A stretch of DNA of 64,000 nucleotides from Oscillibacter ruminantium GH1. GTDB lineage: Bacteria > Bacillota > Clostridia > Oscillospirales > Oscillospiraceae. Under the pieces are notes generated by a model that saw only the letters and a list, made by a program, of their open reading frames with translations, was not told where the DNA came from and made no database searches. This document shows positions 26,190 to 34,231 of this stretch, piece after piece. Position 1 is the stretch's first letter; every line of letters starts with the position of its first letter. Position numbers and translations under genes: made by a program. Location: assembly GCF_000307265.1 (NCBI RefSeq), contig NZ_DF158896.1, positions 197,253-261,252 on the forward strand, written 5' to 3'.

Positions 26190-26882
26190 ATGAGCAATCT
26201 GACCTTTACCGTGCAGGCGGGCGGCAAGGAAACGCCCCTGTCTCTGAACTACGAGCGCGTGTTTGCCATCGGCTACGCAGGCCGGAATCTGGAAAAGACC
26301 ATGGAGCACATCAAGGAGCTGGAGCGCGATTTGGGCGTTCCCGCACCGAAGAAGATTCCCACCATCTTTCAGTGCGGCAACTATGTTTTGACGCAGGAAA
26401 AGGATTTGGTCTTTGTAGGGGAAAAAACCTGCGGCGAGGTGGAGTACGTCATTGTGCTGAAGGACGGAAAAATCTACATCGGTCTTGGCAGCGACCATAC
26501 CGACCGGGAGCTGGAGGCCCAGAGCGTGCCCAAGGCGAAGCAGATCTGCGCAAAGCCCATCTGCCCCATGCTGTGGGATTACGAGGAAGTGAAAGATCAC
26601 TGGGACGACATCGCCCTGAACTCCTGGCAGACCGTGGACGGGGAAGAAGTCCCCTATCAGCAGGGCAAGCTGGCGGACATCCTGCCGGTGGAGACGATTC
26701 TCAAGGAGCTGAACGAGCGCGTGGGCGGTATCGACAACTGCGTTATTTTCTCCGGCACGGTGCCGGTGCTCAACGGCTTCCGGTACGGCTCCAATTTCCG
26801 CTATGAGATGGCGGATGCGGTGCTGGGTCGGAAACTTACGTCCGATTACAATGTGATTGCAATTAGTGAAGAGGAGAGATAA
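26190..26882 (+). CDS. DUF2848 family protein
   Basis: This 230-residue protein matches the DUF2848 family, whose fold relates to fumarylacetoacetate hydrolases. Recognisable blocks are RVFAIGYAGRNLEKTMEHIK, IYIGLGSDHTDRELEAQSV and CPMLWDYEEVKDHWD. Acidic residues such as those in GSDHTDRELE could bind a metal, as in that superfamily. The chemistry is not established. It lies between the amidase and the TRAP binding protein; its stop overlaps the next start (TAATG). I suggest it acts on the same substrate as the amidase. Confidence 0.75.
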   Translation: MSNLTFTVQAGGKETPLSLNYERVFAIGYAGRNLEKTMEHIKELERDLGVPAPKKIPTIFQCGNYVLTQEKDLVFVGEKTCGEVEYVIVLKDGKIYIGLGSDHTDRELEAQSVPKAKQICAKPICPMLWDYEEVKDHWDDIALNSWQTVDGEEVPYQQGKLADILPVETILKELNERVGGIDNCVIFSGTVPVLNGFRYGSNFRYEMADAVLGRKLTSDYNVIAISEEER

Positions 26883-27937
26883 TGATGAAAAAGTTTTTAA
26901 GTCTGGTACTCAGTCTGGCCATGACCGCCACGCTGCTGGCGGGCTGCGGCTCCGCCCCCGCCGCATCCGGCTCCGCTCCCGCAGCGTCGGGTTCTGCCGC
27001 CGGTTCTGCCGTCAACCTGAAAATTGCCACCACGGGCAATGAAAAGCACCAGTCCACCATTGCCGCGCAGGCGTTTGCCGACAAGATCGCGGAGCTGTCC
27101 GGTGGGCAGATCACCGCCACCGTCTATCCCAACAGCCAGCTCGGCAGCGAACGCGAGGCTGTGGAGGGCGTGCAGCTCGGCTCCCTCGAAATGACGGTGG
27201 TCACCAGCGACGGCGCGCTGCCCAACTTCGTCCCCGAGACGCAGGTGCTGTCCATTCCCTATATGTTCGAGACGAAGGACGAGGCCTATTACGTGCTGGA
27301 TAACTTCCTGCAGGACGAGCTGGAGCCCAAGTTTGAGGCGCAGGGCATCAAGCATCTGGCATTCTGCGAGCTGGGCTTCCGCAACTTCACTAACAACAAG
27401 AAGGAAATCAAAAGCGCGGCCGATTTGTCCGGCCTGTCTATCCGTGTGCAGGAGGCCACCATCTGGTTTGCACTCGCGGACAGCCTGAACTTCATTGCTA
27501 CCCCCATCGCCTTCAACGAGCTGTACACCGCGTTGCAGCAGGGCACTGTGGACGGTCAGGAGAACCCTATTACCTCCATTGCTACCTCTGCCTTTGACGA
27601 GGTGCAGAAGTATATGTGCATGGATAACCACACCTATGGTGCGGAGAGCATTATCATGAACCTGAACCTGTACAACGGCCTGACCGCCGAGCAGCAGGGC
27701 TGGGTGGATGAGGCTTCCGCCTACGCCAGAGATTATCAGCGCGAGACGGTCAGCTCCATGGAAGCCGAATATCTCCAGCAGATTAAGGACAGCGGCGTTA
27801 TCGTGTGCGAAGACCCTGATATCCAGTCCTTTAAGGACGCCACCGCCGACCTGTATACCCGCGACGATGTAGCGGCTCTGGTGGACCCCGCTTTGACCGA
27901 GGCCGTGATGGCGGCAGTCAAGGAATCCCACAACTAA
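26882..27937 (+). CDS. dctP: TRAP transporter solute-binding lipoprotein (DctP)
   Basis: This 351-residue protein is a DctP-type binding protein. The lipobox LLAGCGSAP follows a short signal peptide, and an Ala/Ser-rich linker leads into the binding domain. The family features QLGSEREAVEGVQLGSLEM, the carboxylate-binding Arg in LSGLSIRVQEATIWFAL and TALQQGTVDGQENP are present. It captures an organic acid outside the cell and delivers it to DctQM. Confidence 0.93.
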   Translation: MMKKFLSLVLSLAMTATLLAGCGSAPAASGSAPAASGSAAGSAVNLKIATTGNEKHQSTIAAQAFADKIAELSGGQITATVYPNSQLGSEREAVEGVQLGSLEMTVVTSDGALPNFVPETQVLSIPYMFETKDEAYYVLDNFLQDELEPKFEAQGIKHLAFCELGFRNFTNNKKEIKSAADLSGLSIRVQEATIWFALADSLNFIATPIAFNELYTALQQGTVDGQENPITSIATSAFDEVQKYMCMDNHTYGAESIIMNLNLYNGLTAEQQGWVDEASAYARDYQRETVSSMEAEYLQQIKDSGVIVCEDPDIQSFKDATADLYTRDDVAALVDPALTEAVMAAVKESHN

Positions 27938-28017
27938 CGAAAGCAGCCCCGACCTGTTGAATCGGCCGCCTCCTGTGGGCGGTCGATTCTCACGGGTCCC
28001 TTTTAGAAGGAGAGAAT

Positions 28018-28506
28018 ATGAAAGCTTTGAACCAAATAGTCGACGGGCTGACCCGTTTCGTGATGGGACTCAGCGCCGCCACGGTGTTCGTTATCACCTT
28101 TGCGCAGGTTTTGTGCCGGTATGTCCTGAAATCCCCCCTTCCGTGGAGCACAGATATCCTGCGTCTGGCCTTCACGTATCTGGTGTTCTGGGGAGCGGCA
28201 TGGTGCGTTCGGGAAAAGGGAAACCTGAACGTGGACGTTCTGCTGACGGCAATGCCGGTCAAACTGCGGAGTCTGGTGGAAATTCTCATCAATGTGATTC
28301 TGTGCGGCTTTTTTGTGCTGCTGATGGTCTATGGCGGCCAGTTCGCCAAGAGCGGACTTTCCCAGACCACCTCGTATCTGCCCATCCCCATGACGGTCTA
28401 TTATGCCAGCATTCCCTCTGCCGCGCTGGTGATGCTGTTTTACATGGTGCAGATTTTAGCAGCACAACTGCGTGATTTTACCAAAAAGGAGGCCGGTGAG
28501 GAATGA
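28018..28506 (+). CDS. dctQ: TRAP transporter small permease (DctQ)
   Basis: This 162-residue protein has four membrane segments and the DctQ pattern (TFAQVLCRYVLKSPLPWSTD, TYLVFWGAAWCVREKGNLNV). It anchors the large permease. Its stop overlaps the dctM start (ATGA). AGGAGAGAAT precedes its ATG. Confidence 0.93.
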   Translation: MKALNQIVDGLTRFVMGLSAATVFVITFAQVLCRYVLKSPLPWSTDILRLAFTYLVFWGAAWCVREKGNLNVDVLLTAMPVKLRSLVEILINVILCGFFVLLMVYGGQFAKSGLSQTTSYLPIPMTVYYASIPSAALVMLFYMVQILAAQLRDFTKKEAGEE

Positions 28507-29771
28507 TTTTCATTGTATTGCTGTTTGTCCTGTTTTTAGTGGGCATTCCCATCTGTTTCTCTCTGGGACTGGTCTCCGTGTTTGGCATCATGCAGGGGGG
28601 CTATCCCCTGACCGTGGTGGTGCAGCGGATGTTTACCGGTGCGGACAGTACGGCGCTCATCGCCATCCCCTTGTTCATTTTGGCGGGCGGACTGATGGTG
28701 CAGGGCGGTATTTCCAAGCGGATCGTGGATTTTGCGGACGCTTTGATTGGGCATCTGCCCAGCGGACTTGCCATGGTGAGCATTCTGGCGTGCATGTTCT
28801 TCGCGGCTATCACCGGTTCCGCCATCGCCGCCACGGCGGCTATCGGCGGCATCATGATTCCCATTATGGAGAAGAAGGGGTATGAAAACAACTTCTCCGC
28901 ACCCCTGCTGGCCTGCGGTGGTTCCATCGGGCCGATTATCCCGCCGTCCATTCCGCTGCTGCTGTACGGAACCATGGCGAGCGTCAGCGTGGGCAAGTTG
29001 TTTATCGGAGGCTTTGTCCCCGGCATCATCATGGGTGCGGGTCTGATGATTTACAGCTATGTGGTGGGTAAAAAGCGCCATTATGTGGGTCGGGAAAAGC
29101 GGGCCACAACCCGCGAAATCTTCAAGACCGGCAAGGATGCGCTTCTGGCGCTGATTATGCCCATCATCATCATCGGCGGTATCCTTTCCGGTATTTTCAC
29201 CGCCACCGAGTCCGGCGCGATTGCCTGCGCCTATGCGCTGATTCTGGGCTTGTTTGTCTACAAGGAATTGAAGCTGAAGGACCTGTACACACTGTTTATC
29301 GACTGCGCCAAGTCCACCGGACAGGTACTGATCGTGGTGGCCTGTGCCAGCCTTTTCACATGGGTTATCACGGTGGCGCAGGTGCCCCAGACGGTCAGCG
29401 CATTCCTCTCCGCCACCATCAGCAACAAGTATGTCATGCTGCTGGTCATCAACGTGGTACTGCTGATTGCCGGTACGTTTATCGACACCACCAGCGCGCT
29501 GGTGATTTTCACCCCGCTGTTCCTGCCGCTGGTGCAGGCTATGGGCATCGACCTCATTCATTTCGGCCTCGTCATGGCGGTGAACCTGACCATCGGCATG
29601 TGCACACCGCCTTTGGGTGTGTGCCTGTTCGTCTCCGGTTCCATCGCAAAGGTGAGTCTGAAAGAGCAGATGCGGGACCTCCTGCCCATGCTGGGCGTAT
29701 TGCTGGTTGTGCTGGCGATCATCACCTATATCCCATGGACAGTGACGTTCCTGCCGAACCTGTTCGGCTGA
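28503..29771 (+). CDS. dctM: TRAP transporter large permease (DctM)
   Basis: This 422-residue protein has about 12 membrane segments and is the sodium-coupled channel of the TRAP transporter. Signatures include FVLFLVGIPICFSLGLVSVF, LIAIPLFILAGGLMVQGGIS, GSIGPIIPPSIPLLLYG and GTFIDTTSALVIFTPLFLP. It ends the amidase-DUF2848-dctPQM operon. Confidence 0.94.
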   Translation: MIFIVLLFVLFLVGIPICFSLGLVSVFGIMQGGYPLTVVVQRMFTGADSTALIAIPLFILAGGLMVQGGISKRIVDFADALIGHLPSGLAMVSILACMFFAAITGSAIAATAAIGGIMIPIMEKKGYENNFSAPLLACGGSIGPIIPPSIPLLLYGTMASVSVGKLFIGGFVPGIIMGAGLMIYSYVVGKKRHYVGREKRATTREIFKTGKDALLALIMPIIIIGGILSGIFTATESGAIACAYALILGLFVYKELKLKDLYTLFIDCAKSTGQVLIVVACASLFTWVITVAQVPQTVSAFLSATISNKYVMLLVINVVLLIAGTFIDTTSALVIFTPLFLPLVQAMGIDLIHFGLVMAVNLTIGMCTPPLGVCLFVSGSIAKVSLKEQMRDLLPMLGVLLVVLAIITYIPWTVTFLPNLFG

Positions 29772-29824
29772 TTCCCGTCGGTACGCTTGCCCACCGGACG
29801 AAACCAATATTTCCAAGCAGACAA

Positions 29825-29857
29825 AGCGCCCGCGCACTTATCCAGTGCGCGGGCGCT
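29825..29857 (+). terminator. Terminator of the TRAP operon
   Basis: A perfect 14-bp GC-rich stem (AGCGCCCGCGCACT with AGTGCGCGGGCGCT) with a 5-base loop lies 54 bases after the dctM stop. Confidence 0.75.
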
Positions 29858-30153
29858 GTTTGACTGGCCAAAACTGGTGGGAACCGCTCGTCTAAAACGA
29901 ACACCATATATAATACCCGCCGGAACTCACGGACAACCGGGCCTAGGGACGTAGTCAGAGCATATGACTCTCGGTATTGACAGGCGGGGCTGTGCCTCTG
30001 GCCGACTGGCTCGGAGAACGATGCCGGGCGGGGCATGACGATTCCTTGCGGCGACGATCATCTTTCTGAGAGGAGGGCCGCAACGGCAATTAATAAGAAT
30101 ACTTCCTCTATAATTGCACAGCTTTTAAGCGGCTCCCGTGTTTTTCGCAAACT
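29858..30153. other. Gene-free stretch before the broken peptidoglycan-binding gene
   Basis: No convincing gene, RNA or promoter is visible. Short frames exist on both strands but none has a ribosome site or recognisable domain. Confidence 0.4.
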
Positions 30154-30883
30154 TTACCAATCATTCCCCTCAATGTATTTCATATTCACATGGCTGCTAT
30201 TCATTGTGATATCCATTTTATCAGACATTTCTCCATACTGAATGAATATCTGCCAGGCAGATCGGCTGTCGGCCTCTTCCTCAGTCGCATAAAGGACAAA
30301 GATTTGATTACTGCCGTTTCCTCCGGCGATTCCGCCAATGACTCCGCCGATTGCCGCCCCAACAAGAGGAAAGACCGCTGATCCCGCAGCGCTCCCAGCA
30401 TAGCGCCGCCTTTTGCACCCAGTGTTGATCCGGCCCAACTGCCACCAATACTGGCCGCTGTGGAAAGCGTTTTTTGCCAAGTTGCGGATTCATTACTCCG
30501 GCAACTGGGAGCGATCCCGTTCCGAATGTTTTGATATATGTTTCCAACGCCGTCATCGTTTTCTTCCCGTAGACTCCGTCCTCGGCCAGATGTTCCCCGA
30601 TACCCAACTGATTGAGTTTGCTCTGTAACTGCTGGATTTTCGCCAGGTCGCCGTTCACAAACCACGCCGGTTTTTCAATCTTGCTGCCCGTCGAGCCGGT
30701 GCTGATTCCACAGCGCTCCTGCTCGCTGACGGCGGATTTCAGATTCTTTGCGGTATCGTCGGTGATATAGTTGTTCTCCCGCTCACTGCGCTCAAAGTCC
30801 CGCTCCAGTTGGTGGGCGATGGCGTCCAGCGCATCTTTCAGCAACCCGTGGTAATCGGGACTTCCCCAGCGGGCACGGTTCAT
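30154..30883 (-). pseudogene. Frameshifted peptidoglycan-binding protein with glycine-zipper tail
   Basis: Three minus-strand frames join into one protein. The first (from 30883) has a DUF-like N terminus and a peptidoglycan-binding type 1 domain (IQQLQSKLNQLGIGEHLAED, GVYGKKTMTALETYIK). Near 30480 the meaning passes to a second frame (KTLSTAASIGGSWAGSTLGA), and near 30390 to a third (GSAVFPLVGAAIGGVIGGIA), a glycine-zipper membrane segment followed by a polar end. Two frameshifts are needed, so the gene is broken unless the sequence contains errors. The intact form could be a phage-like cell-wall-binding protein. Confidence 0.65.
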
Positions 30884-31057
30884 CGTTAGAACATCCTGCC
30901 GAAAAACAGCTCACTACATGCAATTTAAATAGTCGCTGCTGCCCAAAACTGCGCCGTTTTCGCCTGCCAATTTCTAAAGTTATTCTTAATAAAAGGCGTA
31001 CCGGTGAGAAAATGGTGCATATAATTGCACAATAGTCTTAAGAAATTTACAGCAAAA

Positions 31058-31091
31058 AAGAACGCAGACTGTTTTAACAGTCTGCGTTCTT
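31058..31091 (-). terminator. Displaced terminator of the ancestral tRNA-Val gene
   Basis: A perfect 16-bp stem from 31058 with a 2-base loop is followed on the minus strand by TTTTTTGC. It lies four bases beyond the 49-bp tRNA-Val copy, where the terminator of the original tRNA gene should be before insertion of the element. Confidence 0.8.
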
Positions 31092-31095
31092 GCTA

Positions 31096-31144
31096 ATGGT
31101 GGACGATACAGGACTCGAACCTGTGACCCCCTGCACGTCAAGCA
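31096..31144 (-). repeat. att site (49-bp direct repeat of the tRNA-Val 3' end)
   Basis: This sequence is identical to 51731-51779 and contains the 3' half of tRNA-Val(GAC) from the anticodon loop to CCA. After 31144 the similarity ends. It marks the left boundary of the integrated element. Confidence 0.93.
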
Positions 31145-31354
31145 AGACTGAGGACAGATAGTACTTAGAGACGCAAGCATTTTCAATGGTTTAGGCCAAT
31201 CCGCACCCCGTAAAAAATAGTTGCAATATAGAAACTGTCGTATTCTGTCGTACCTGATATTAACAAGAAGTTTTGAAAGTTGCACAGTTTCATGCAACTT
31301 TTATATGGTTTGCAACAATAAATAGATGGGATTAAACGGCCATCGAGAATTTTC

Positions 31355-31383
31355 TTGACATTTTAGGTTTAACCTATTATGAT
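31355..31383 (+). promoter_or_regulatory. Promoter with palindromic spacer at the left end of the element
   Basis: TTGACA (31355-31360) and TATGAT (31378-31383) are 17 bases apart. The spacer contains the 13-base dyad TAGGTTTAACCTA (31364-31376), a good candidate operator. No coding region follows on the plus strand, only the hairpin of the candidate RNA. Confidence 0.75.
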
Positions 31384-31389
31384 GATAGT

Positions 31390-31496
31390 AGAAAAGTATC
31401 CGCGCGCGTATAATATGTAAGTAACGTCCTGCATCTCTCGAAGCCTTGCGTTCCTACGTGGGGTTCTTATGTAGAGAGTGTGGGACGTTTCTTTTT
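31390..31496 (+). ncRNA. Candidate small RNA with its own promoter and terminator
   Basis: A strong promoter (31355-31383) is followed by about 105 bases without a frame. They end in a long imperfect hairpin: AACGTCC at 31423 pairs with GGACGTT at 31483, and CTCTC at 31435 with GAGAG at 31474, then TCTTTTT follows. A transcript of about 105 bases is expected. Its 3' end reaches the stop codon of the convergent DUF3800 gene, so it could also act as that gene's terminator or antisense regulator. No known RNA family was recognised. Confidence 0.5.
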
Positions 31497-32316
31497 AATA
31501 TGGCTTGAACTTCCAGTGGCTATAGGGCAAGGCCCAAAAATGGTCTACATAGCCTCGCTCTCCCGTTGAAACTCCGATGTTAAACGCGGGTAGCATGGCT
31601 TGAATTCTGCCGTTGATATGCTTATACAACTTCTCCTTGGCAATCGTCCGCTTACCTCTAACACGAGCCCCTTCTGGTTTCTCAAAATGCAATTTGTTCA
31701 AACGGAAGTACATTGCACCAAGAACAATATCGGTACACTGCAATAGCACATGCTCATGAGAGCGCACTTCTGCAACATCACCCTCACGAATGTGCAGACG
31801 ATTCTTCACAGATGAAAAATCTTTGATGTTGGGGAGACCTTGCACGTACTGTTTAAACTCATTACATTTCTCTTTTTTATCTGGAAGCTGATCCAGATAA
31901 ATACGGACATAAACGTCACCATCTTCTGATGGGATATATTTCAGGCCAAATGCATTTTTCAAAAACTGATAATACAGCTTAAAATATTTATCATCATTGC
32001 TGTGCCGGTCATGGTAGTTAGAAGGGCGATCCTCATTGCTGCGGAACATCACCCGAACCTTGATTTTCCCAGACTGAATGAAATCAAAGAAAAGATCCAT
32101 GATCTGGATATATTTGCCCAAGTACTGATCGGTGGTCTTTGTCCACTTGATCTCGCCGTTTAAATTAAGTTCGGTTTTTTTTCGATTCAACGCTTCTGTC
32201 ACTTCAATGAGATCTTTGCTGTTAATTAGGCAGCCACCGAAGAAGTCACTGAAAATTGGCCCATTGCTACTAGACTCATCGCAATATAAAATGTACTCCA
32301 CGCGGTATCTACCCAC
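31495..32316 (-). CDS. DUF3800 domain protein
   Basis: This 273-residue cytoplasmic protein matches DUF3800, a family thought to have an RNase H-like fold. It begins with the family's acidic motif (VEYILYCDESSSNGPI) and has further conserved acidic and His residues in VYVRIYLDQLPDKKEK, IREGDVAEVRSHEHVLLQCT and DIVLGAMYFRLNKL. These residues suit a metal-dependent nuclease, though activity has not been shown from sequence. The start is a GTG at 32316. DUF3800 genes often occur on mobile elements and defence islands. It is convergent with the candidate small RNA. Confidence 0.8.
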   Translation of the reverse strand: MGRYRVEYILYCDESSSNGPIFSDFFGGCLINSKDLIEVTEALNRKKTELNLNGEIKWTKTTDQYLGKYIQIMDLFFDFIQSGKIKVRVMFRSNEDRPSNYHDRHSNDDKYFKLYYQFLKNAFGLKYIPSEDGDVYVRIYLDQLPDKKEKCNEFKQYVQGLPNIKDFSSVKNRLHIREGDVAEVRSHEHVLLQCTDIVLGAMYFRLNKLHFEKPEGARVRGKRTIAKEKLYKHINGRIQAMLPAFNIGVSTGERGYVDHFWALPYSHWKFKPY

Positions 32317-32339
32317 CCATCCAATTAGCTATGTATGAA

Positions 32340-32368
32340 AGTATAGCACATTTTACCAAAATTCGCAA
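32340..32368 (-). promoter_or_regulatory. Promoter of the DUF3800 gene
   Basis: On the minus strand TTGCGA (32363-32368) and TATACT (32340-32345) are 17 bases apart, 24 bases before the GTG start. Confidence 0.65.
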
Positions 32369-32378
32369 CTGTACAGAT

Positions 32379-32412
32379 AAATTGGCAGACAGGAATTCCT
32401 GTCTGCCAATTT
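32379..32412. terminator. Perfect 34-base palindrome
   Basis: AAATTGGCAGACAGGAA and its exact complement meet without a loop, with GAATTC in the centre. It lies just upstream of the DUF3800 promoter and is probably a terminator for the gene remnant to the right; an operator role is also possible. Confidence 0.6.
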
Positions 32413-32533
32413 AATTTCAGTCATTTGTAATATGCAAAGAAAGTGTATTAAATATGTTATTTCTAAGCTGTCTTTGTTTTATTGAAAAAAGAAGGGAGCG
32501 AATGCTCCAATCCTCTTTTGCTAAGTAAGCCTG

Positions 32534-32826
32534 TTAAGGCGTTGCTTCATATCCGTAATATGCTTTGAGCTCATCTTCAGTCATAGAAGTTGCTACCTCA
32601 GGGTCAAGAACATCTCTGGTTTCATACTGATAATCAAGTTCGTGCCGATTATAATCAGCAACTCTCTCAAATCCGGAATCGTTTATAAAGTGTACTATGT
32701 CCGTGTGAAGGAGTGCTTTGCGGCACAGGAAATCGATCCCCAAGCATGACTTGACAAATAATTCTGTTAGCCTCTGGCCGGGAAACCACCTTCTTTTCCA
32801 GTCTGCATTGTTGTGCCTTTTTTTCT
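32534..32826 (-). pseudogene. Truncated gene remnant, C-terminal part only
   Basis: A minus-strand frame reads RHNNADWKRRWFPGQRLTEL and runs to EDELKAYYGYEATP at 32534, about 96 codons. It looks like genuine coding sequence, but no ATG, GTG or TTG with a ribosome site exists near its beginning, and a stop codon and the terminator at 32823-32850 lie directly upstream. The TTG at 32743 would give only 69 residues. I read it as the C terminus of a larger protein cut off by a past rearrangement. The family is not recognised. Confidence 0.55.
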
Positions 32827-32850
32827 CTCACAGATTTGTGAGAGTTTTTT
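32823..32850. terminator. Bidirectional terminator after the patatin gene
   Basis: The stem ACTCTCACA with TGTGAGAGA on the minus strand is flanked by A-runs and T-runs on both sides, 42 bases after the patatin stop codon. Confidence 0.75.
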
Positions 32851-32891
32851 TATTTAGGGGCTTGATTTTTTGTTTGCAGACTCCGTACTAA

Positions 32892-34091
32892 TTACCAATG
32901 CTCATCCGATAGTCTCTCTTCAATTTTAGCACGATTGCTCTTCAAAAAATCACTCATTTCCTTGCGACCTTGTTCAATTCGTCCCATAATACGTTGTGGA
33001 TTGAAATCAAATGTACTCTTCATGCTTCCCAAATCAATGGAAGGACATAGTGTTAGTATTTTCGGGTTATTCCGAATAACCAGATCTTCTGAGTCTAATA
33101 AGATTTCGATAATAAGAGAATTACTCTCGTTCATACTACTGTCGAGCAGCACATCTGTAGGGACATTATTTGGGGGAATAAACCCACCATCACAATAACG
33201 AACGCCATTAATAATCTGTTCAGGAAACGCAAAGGGATAAGCTGATGACGCAAGTAATATTTGCTCGACATTTTTCGGTTCTTGACCATTGAGCAAAAAA
33301 GACACTCCGACATCTTTTTCTAAATTTGTGCATGTAGCATAGCACTGAATTTTTGACTCAGATACCACGCCAAACTGGAGTGCCTCTCGGAGCATGTATT
33401 GAATCCCGTCACTATTTAAAAAGGAAAATGAGGAAATTTGTTTCAGCTTTCGAAGTATTGCAAATAACTCATCCTTAGTTGGACGGCTTTTAATCAGAAA
33501 TCCCGTCAGCGCAAGTGCCATAGGAAAGACCAGCGGGGCAACAGATATAGGGAGTGTCCCCGAAAGAAATGCTCCTGAGCCAAGTACCGTCGCGCCTGCT
33601 GACACCAATGCGGCGTTTGTTGCAACAGGGGTCACAAGTCCTACCGTTAGTACTATTGATACGCAGCATTTGAACAGAGCAACATAGCTGTTCTTGCTTT
33701 TTTCTCGTTGATAAATAGCGCTTGCTCCCAGTGCCCCTGCTACAGCCGCATGAACAGTAGTATCATGTTCTTTTTCCTTCGTACTTTCTGGATGTGCCCT
33801 GATTATCTTAAGGAGAGAATATAGCGTTTTCTTAAATTCTTCAATCCCTCGGATATTGAAAATCTGTGATGAAGAAATTGATTCCCAAATATCTCTGGCT
33901 TTATCAAAGTCTCCCTGTGCAAATAGGGCTGCATTAAGGCTTCCAATGGATGTTCCCGATATTTTGGTAACATATTCTGTCAGCTGGGATCCATTAACAG
34001 AATAGTCCCGCATTGCCGCCCATGCACCTATCTGGTAAGCGCCTTTCGCTCCACCGCCTGCAAAAACCAGGCCCAATGTCCCACATCCCAC
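32892..34091 (-). CDS. Patatin-like phospholipase with internal hydrophobic insert
   Basis: This 399-residue protein has the complete patatin catalytic set: oxyanion loop GGGAKG (residues 12-17), nucleophile in GTSIG (Ser48) and the aspartate in YCDGGF (about 302). Between about 140 and 200 lies a long hydrophobic, Gly/Ala/Val-rich stretch (SIVLTVGLVTPVATNAALVS, PISVAPLVFPMALALTGFLI) not usual for the family, which may anchor it in the membrane. GTG start at 34091 has GGAGG seven bases upstream. Patatins serve as membrane-degrading effectors in some anti-phage systems; no nucleotide cyclase partner is next to it here, so a defence role is inference. Confidence 0.85.
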   Translation of the reverse strand: MGCGTLGLVFAGGGAKGAYQIGAWAAMRDYSVNGSQLTEYVTKISGTSIGSLNAALFAQGDFDKARDIWESISSSQIFNIRGIEEFKKTLYSLLKIIRAHPESTKEKEHDTTVHAAVAGALGASAIYQREKSKNSYVALFKCCVSIVLTVGLVTPVATNAALVSAGATVLGSGAFLSGTLPISVAPLVFPMALALTGFLIKSRPTKDELFAILRKLKQISSFSFLNSDGIQYMLREALQFGVVSESKIQCYATCTNLEKDVGVSFLLNGQEPKNVEQILLASSAYPFAFPEQIINGVRYCDGGFIPPNNVPTDVLLDSSMNESNSLIIEILLDSEDLVIRNNPKILTLCPSIDLGSMKSTFDFNPQRIMGRIEQGRKEMSDFLKSNRAKIEERLSDEHW

Positions 34092-34231
34092 AATTGCTCC
34101 TCCATATTTAAACGCGTTCTATGCAACAAAAATGTTCTCGAAACTTGTATAATGCCATCACTCAGATATTTTCGTAAAAATGATTGCCACCGCAGCTATA
34201 AATCCGCAGATACTCCCAAAAATTCAATTCT

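Noticed and set aside
24360..26600. A 746-codon open frame on the minus strand
   Set aside because: It lies opposite the GntR, amidase and DUF2848 genes, all of which have clear domains and ribosome sites. The frame is open only because of GC-rich third positions on the other strand.
31390..31496. A retron or group II intron RNA
   Set aside because: No reverse transcriptase gene is found anywhere in the element.
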